Origin: Enterobacteriaceae endosymbiont of Donacia simplex
GTDB taxonomy: Bacteria > Pseudomonadota > Gammaproteobacteria > Enterobacterales > Enterobacteriaceae
Assembly: GCF_012568645.1 (NCBI RefSeq)
Contig: NZ_CP046193.1
Location: 1 to 5,216, forward strand
DNA length: 5,216 nucleotides
Direction of reading: 5' to 3'
Shown: in pieces, positions 5,145 through 5,216 of the stretch
Numbering within the stretch: the stretch's first letter is position 1
Layout of the letters: the number at the start of each line of letters is the position of its first letter
Notes under the pieces: model-generated
What the model was told of the DNA's origin: nothing
The model's database searches: none
The model's input: only the letters and a program-made list of their open reading frames with translations
Program-made: the position numbers and the translations under genes

Positions 5145-5216
5145 AAAAAAATATATGAATGTTATTAAAATTTAAATAAAATTTCATTAAACAAAAAAAA
5201 TAAGTTAAATAAAATA

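Larger units (their letters stand above)
4417..5216. other. Roughly 800-bp non-coding origin and regulatory region
   Basis: No credible gene in any frame. Open frames over the iterons only translate the repeat and have no family resemblance. The region holds the candidate initiator promoter and palindrome, iterons, AT tract, DnaA-like boxes and a rightward promoter, annotated separately. Between about 4520 and 4940 I see only AT-rich DNA with two small GC islands (around 4581-4586 and 4681-4698) and a short hairpin at 4801-4819. In a genome this reduced, so much non-coding DNA is probably kept for replication and copy control. Confidence 0.75.

Noticed and set aside
4417..5216. tRNA, rRNA or transposase in the non-coding region
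   Set aside because: No cloverleaf-like GC-bearing arms, no rRNA-like conserved sequence and no transposase motifs in any frame.

Overview
The window looks like a small, very AT-rich plasmid from a gammaproteobacterial symbiont with a strongly reduced genome, most plausibly an obligate or long-term insect symbiont. The signs are extreme A+T bias, Lys/Asn/Ile/Phe-rich proteins full of homopolymer codons, no recognisable Shine-Dalgarno sequences, and just three intact genes. Two of them, the invasin-type adhesin and the PheA-type enzyme, closely resemble enterobacterial families. The exact genus cannot be read from the sequence. The first base is the A of a start codon and the last 800 bases are non-coding and carry an origin, so this is probably a circular replicon linearised at the start of a gene (inference).

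Layout. Positions 1-2775 (+) encode a 924-residue inverse autotransporter of the intimin/invasin family: outer-membrane beta-barrel, Ig-like domains and a C-terminal lectin-like domain. After a 43-bp convergent gap, 2819-3493 (-) encodes a stand-alone prephenate dehydratase (PheA catalytic domain only, with neither chorismate mutase nor the ACT regulatory domain). It lies 56 bp downstream of 3550-4416 (-), a TrfA-family plasmid replication initiator. From 4417 to 5216 there is no credible gene. That stretch holds a candidate repA promoter overlapping a palindrome, four identical 17-bp iterons at 21-22 bp spacing (4946-5027), an adjacent alternating AT tract suited to strand opening, two DnaA-box-like sites, and a good sigma70-type promoter (5117-5144) that would fire across the junction into the adhesin gene if the molecule is circular.

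How it fits together. The initiator should bind the iterons and melt the AT tract. The cargo is one nutritional gene (the committed step to phenylalanine, stripped of feedback control) and one host-contact gene (adhesin). Plasmid copy number would then set the dosage of both. This recalls the amino-acid-gene plasmids of Buchnera, but with a different replicon type and a different cargo. The most unexpected features are two perfect palindromes, 50 bp inside the pheA reading frame and 40 bp overlapping the pheA start codon, both far beyond chance even at this base composition.
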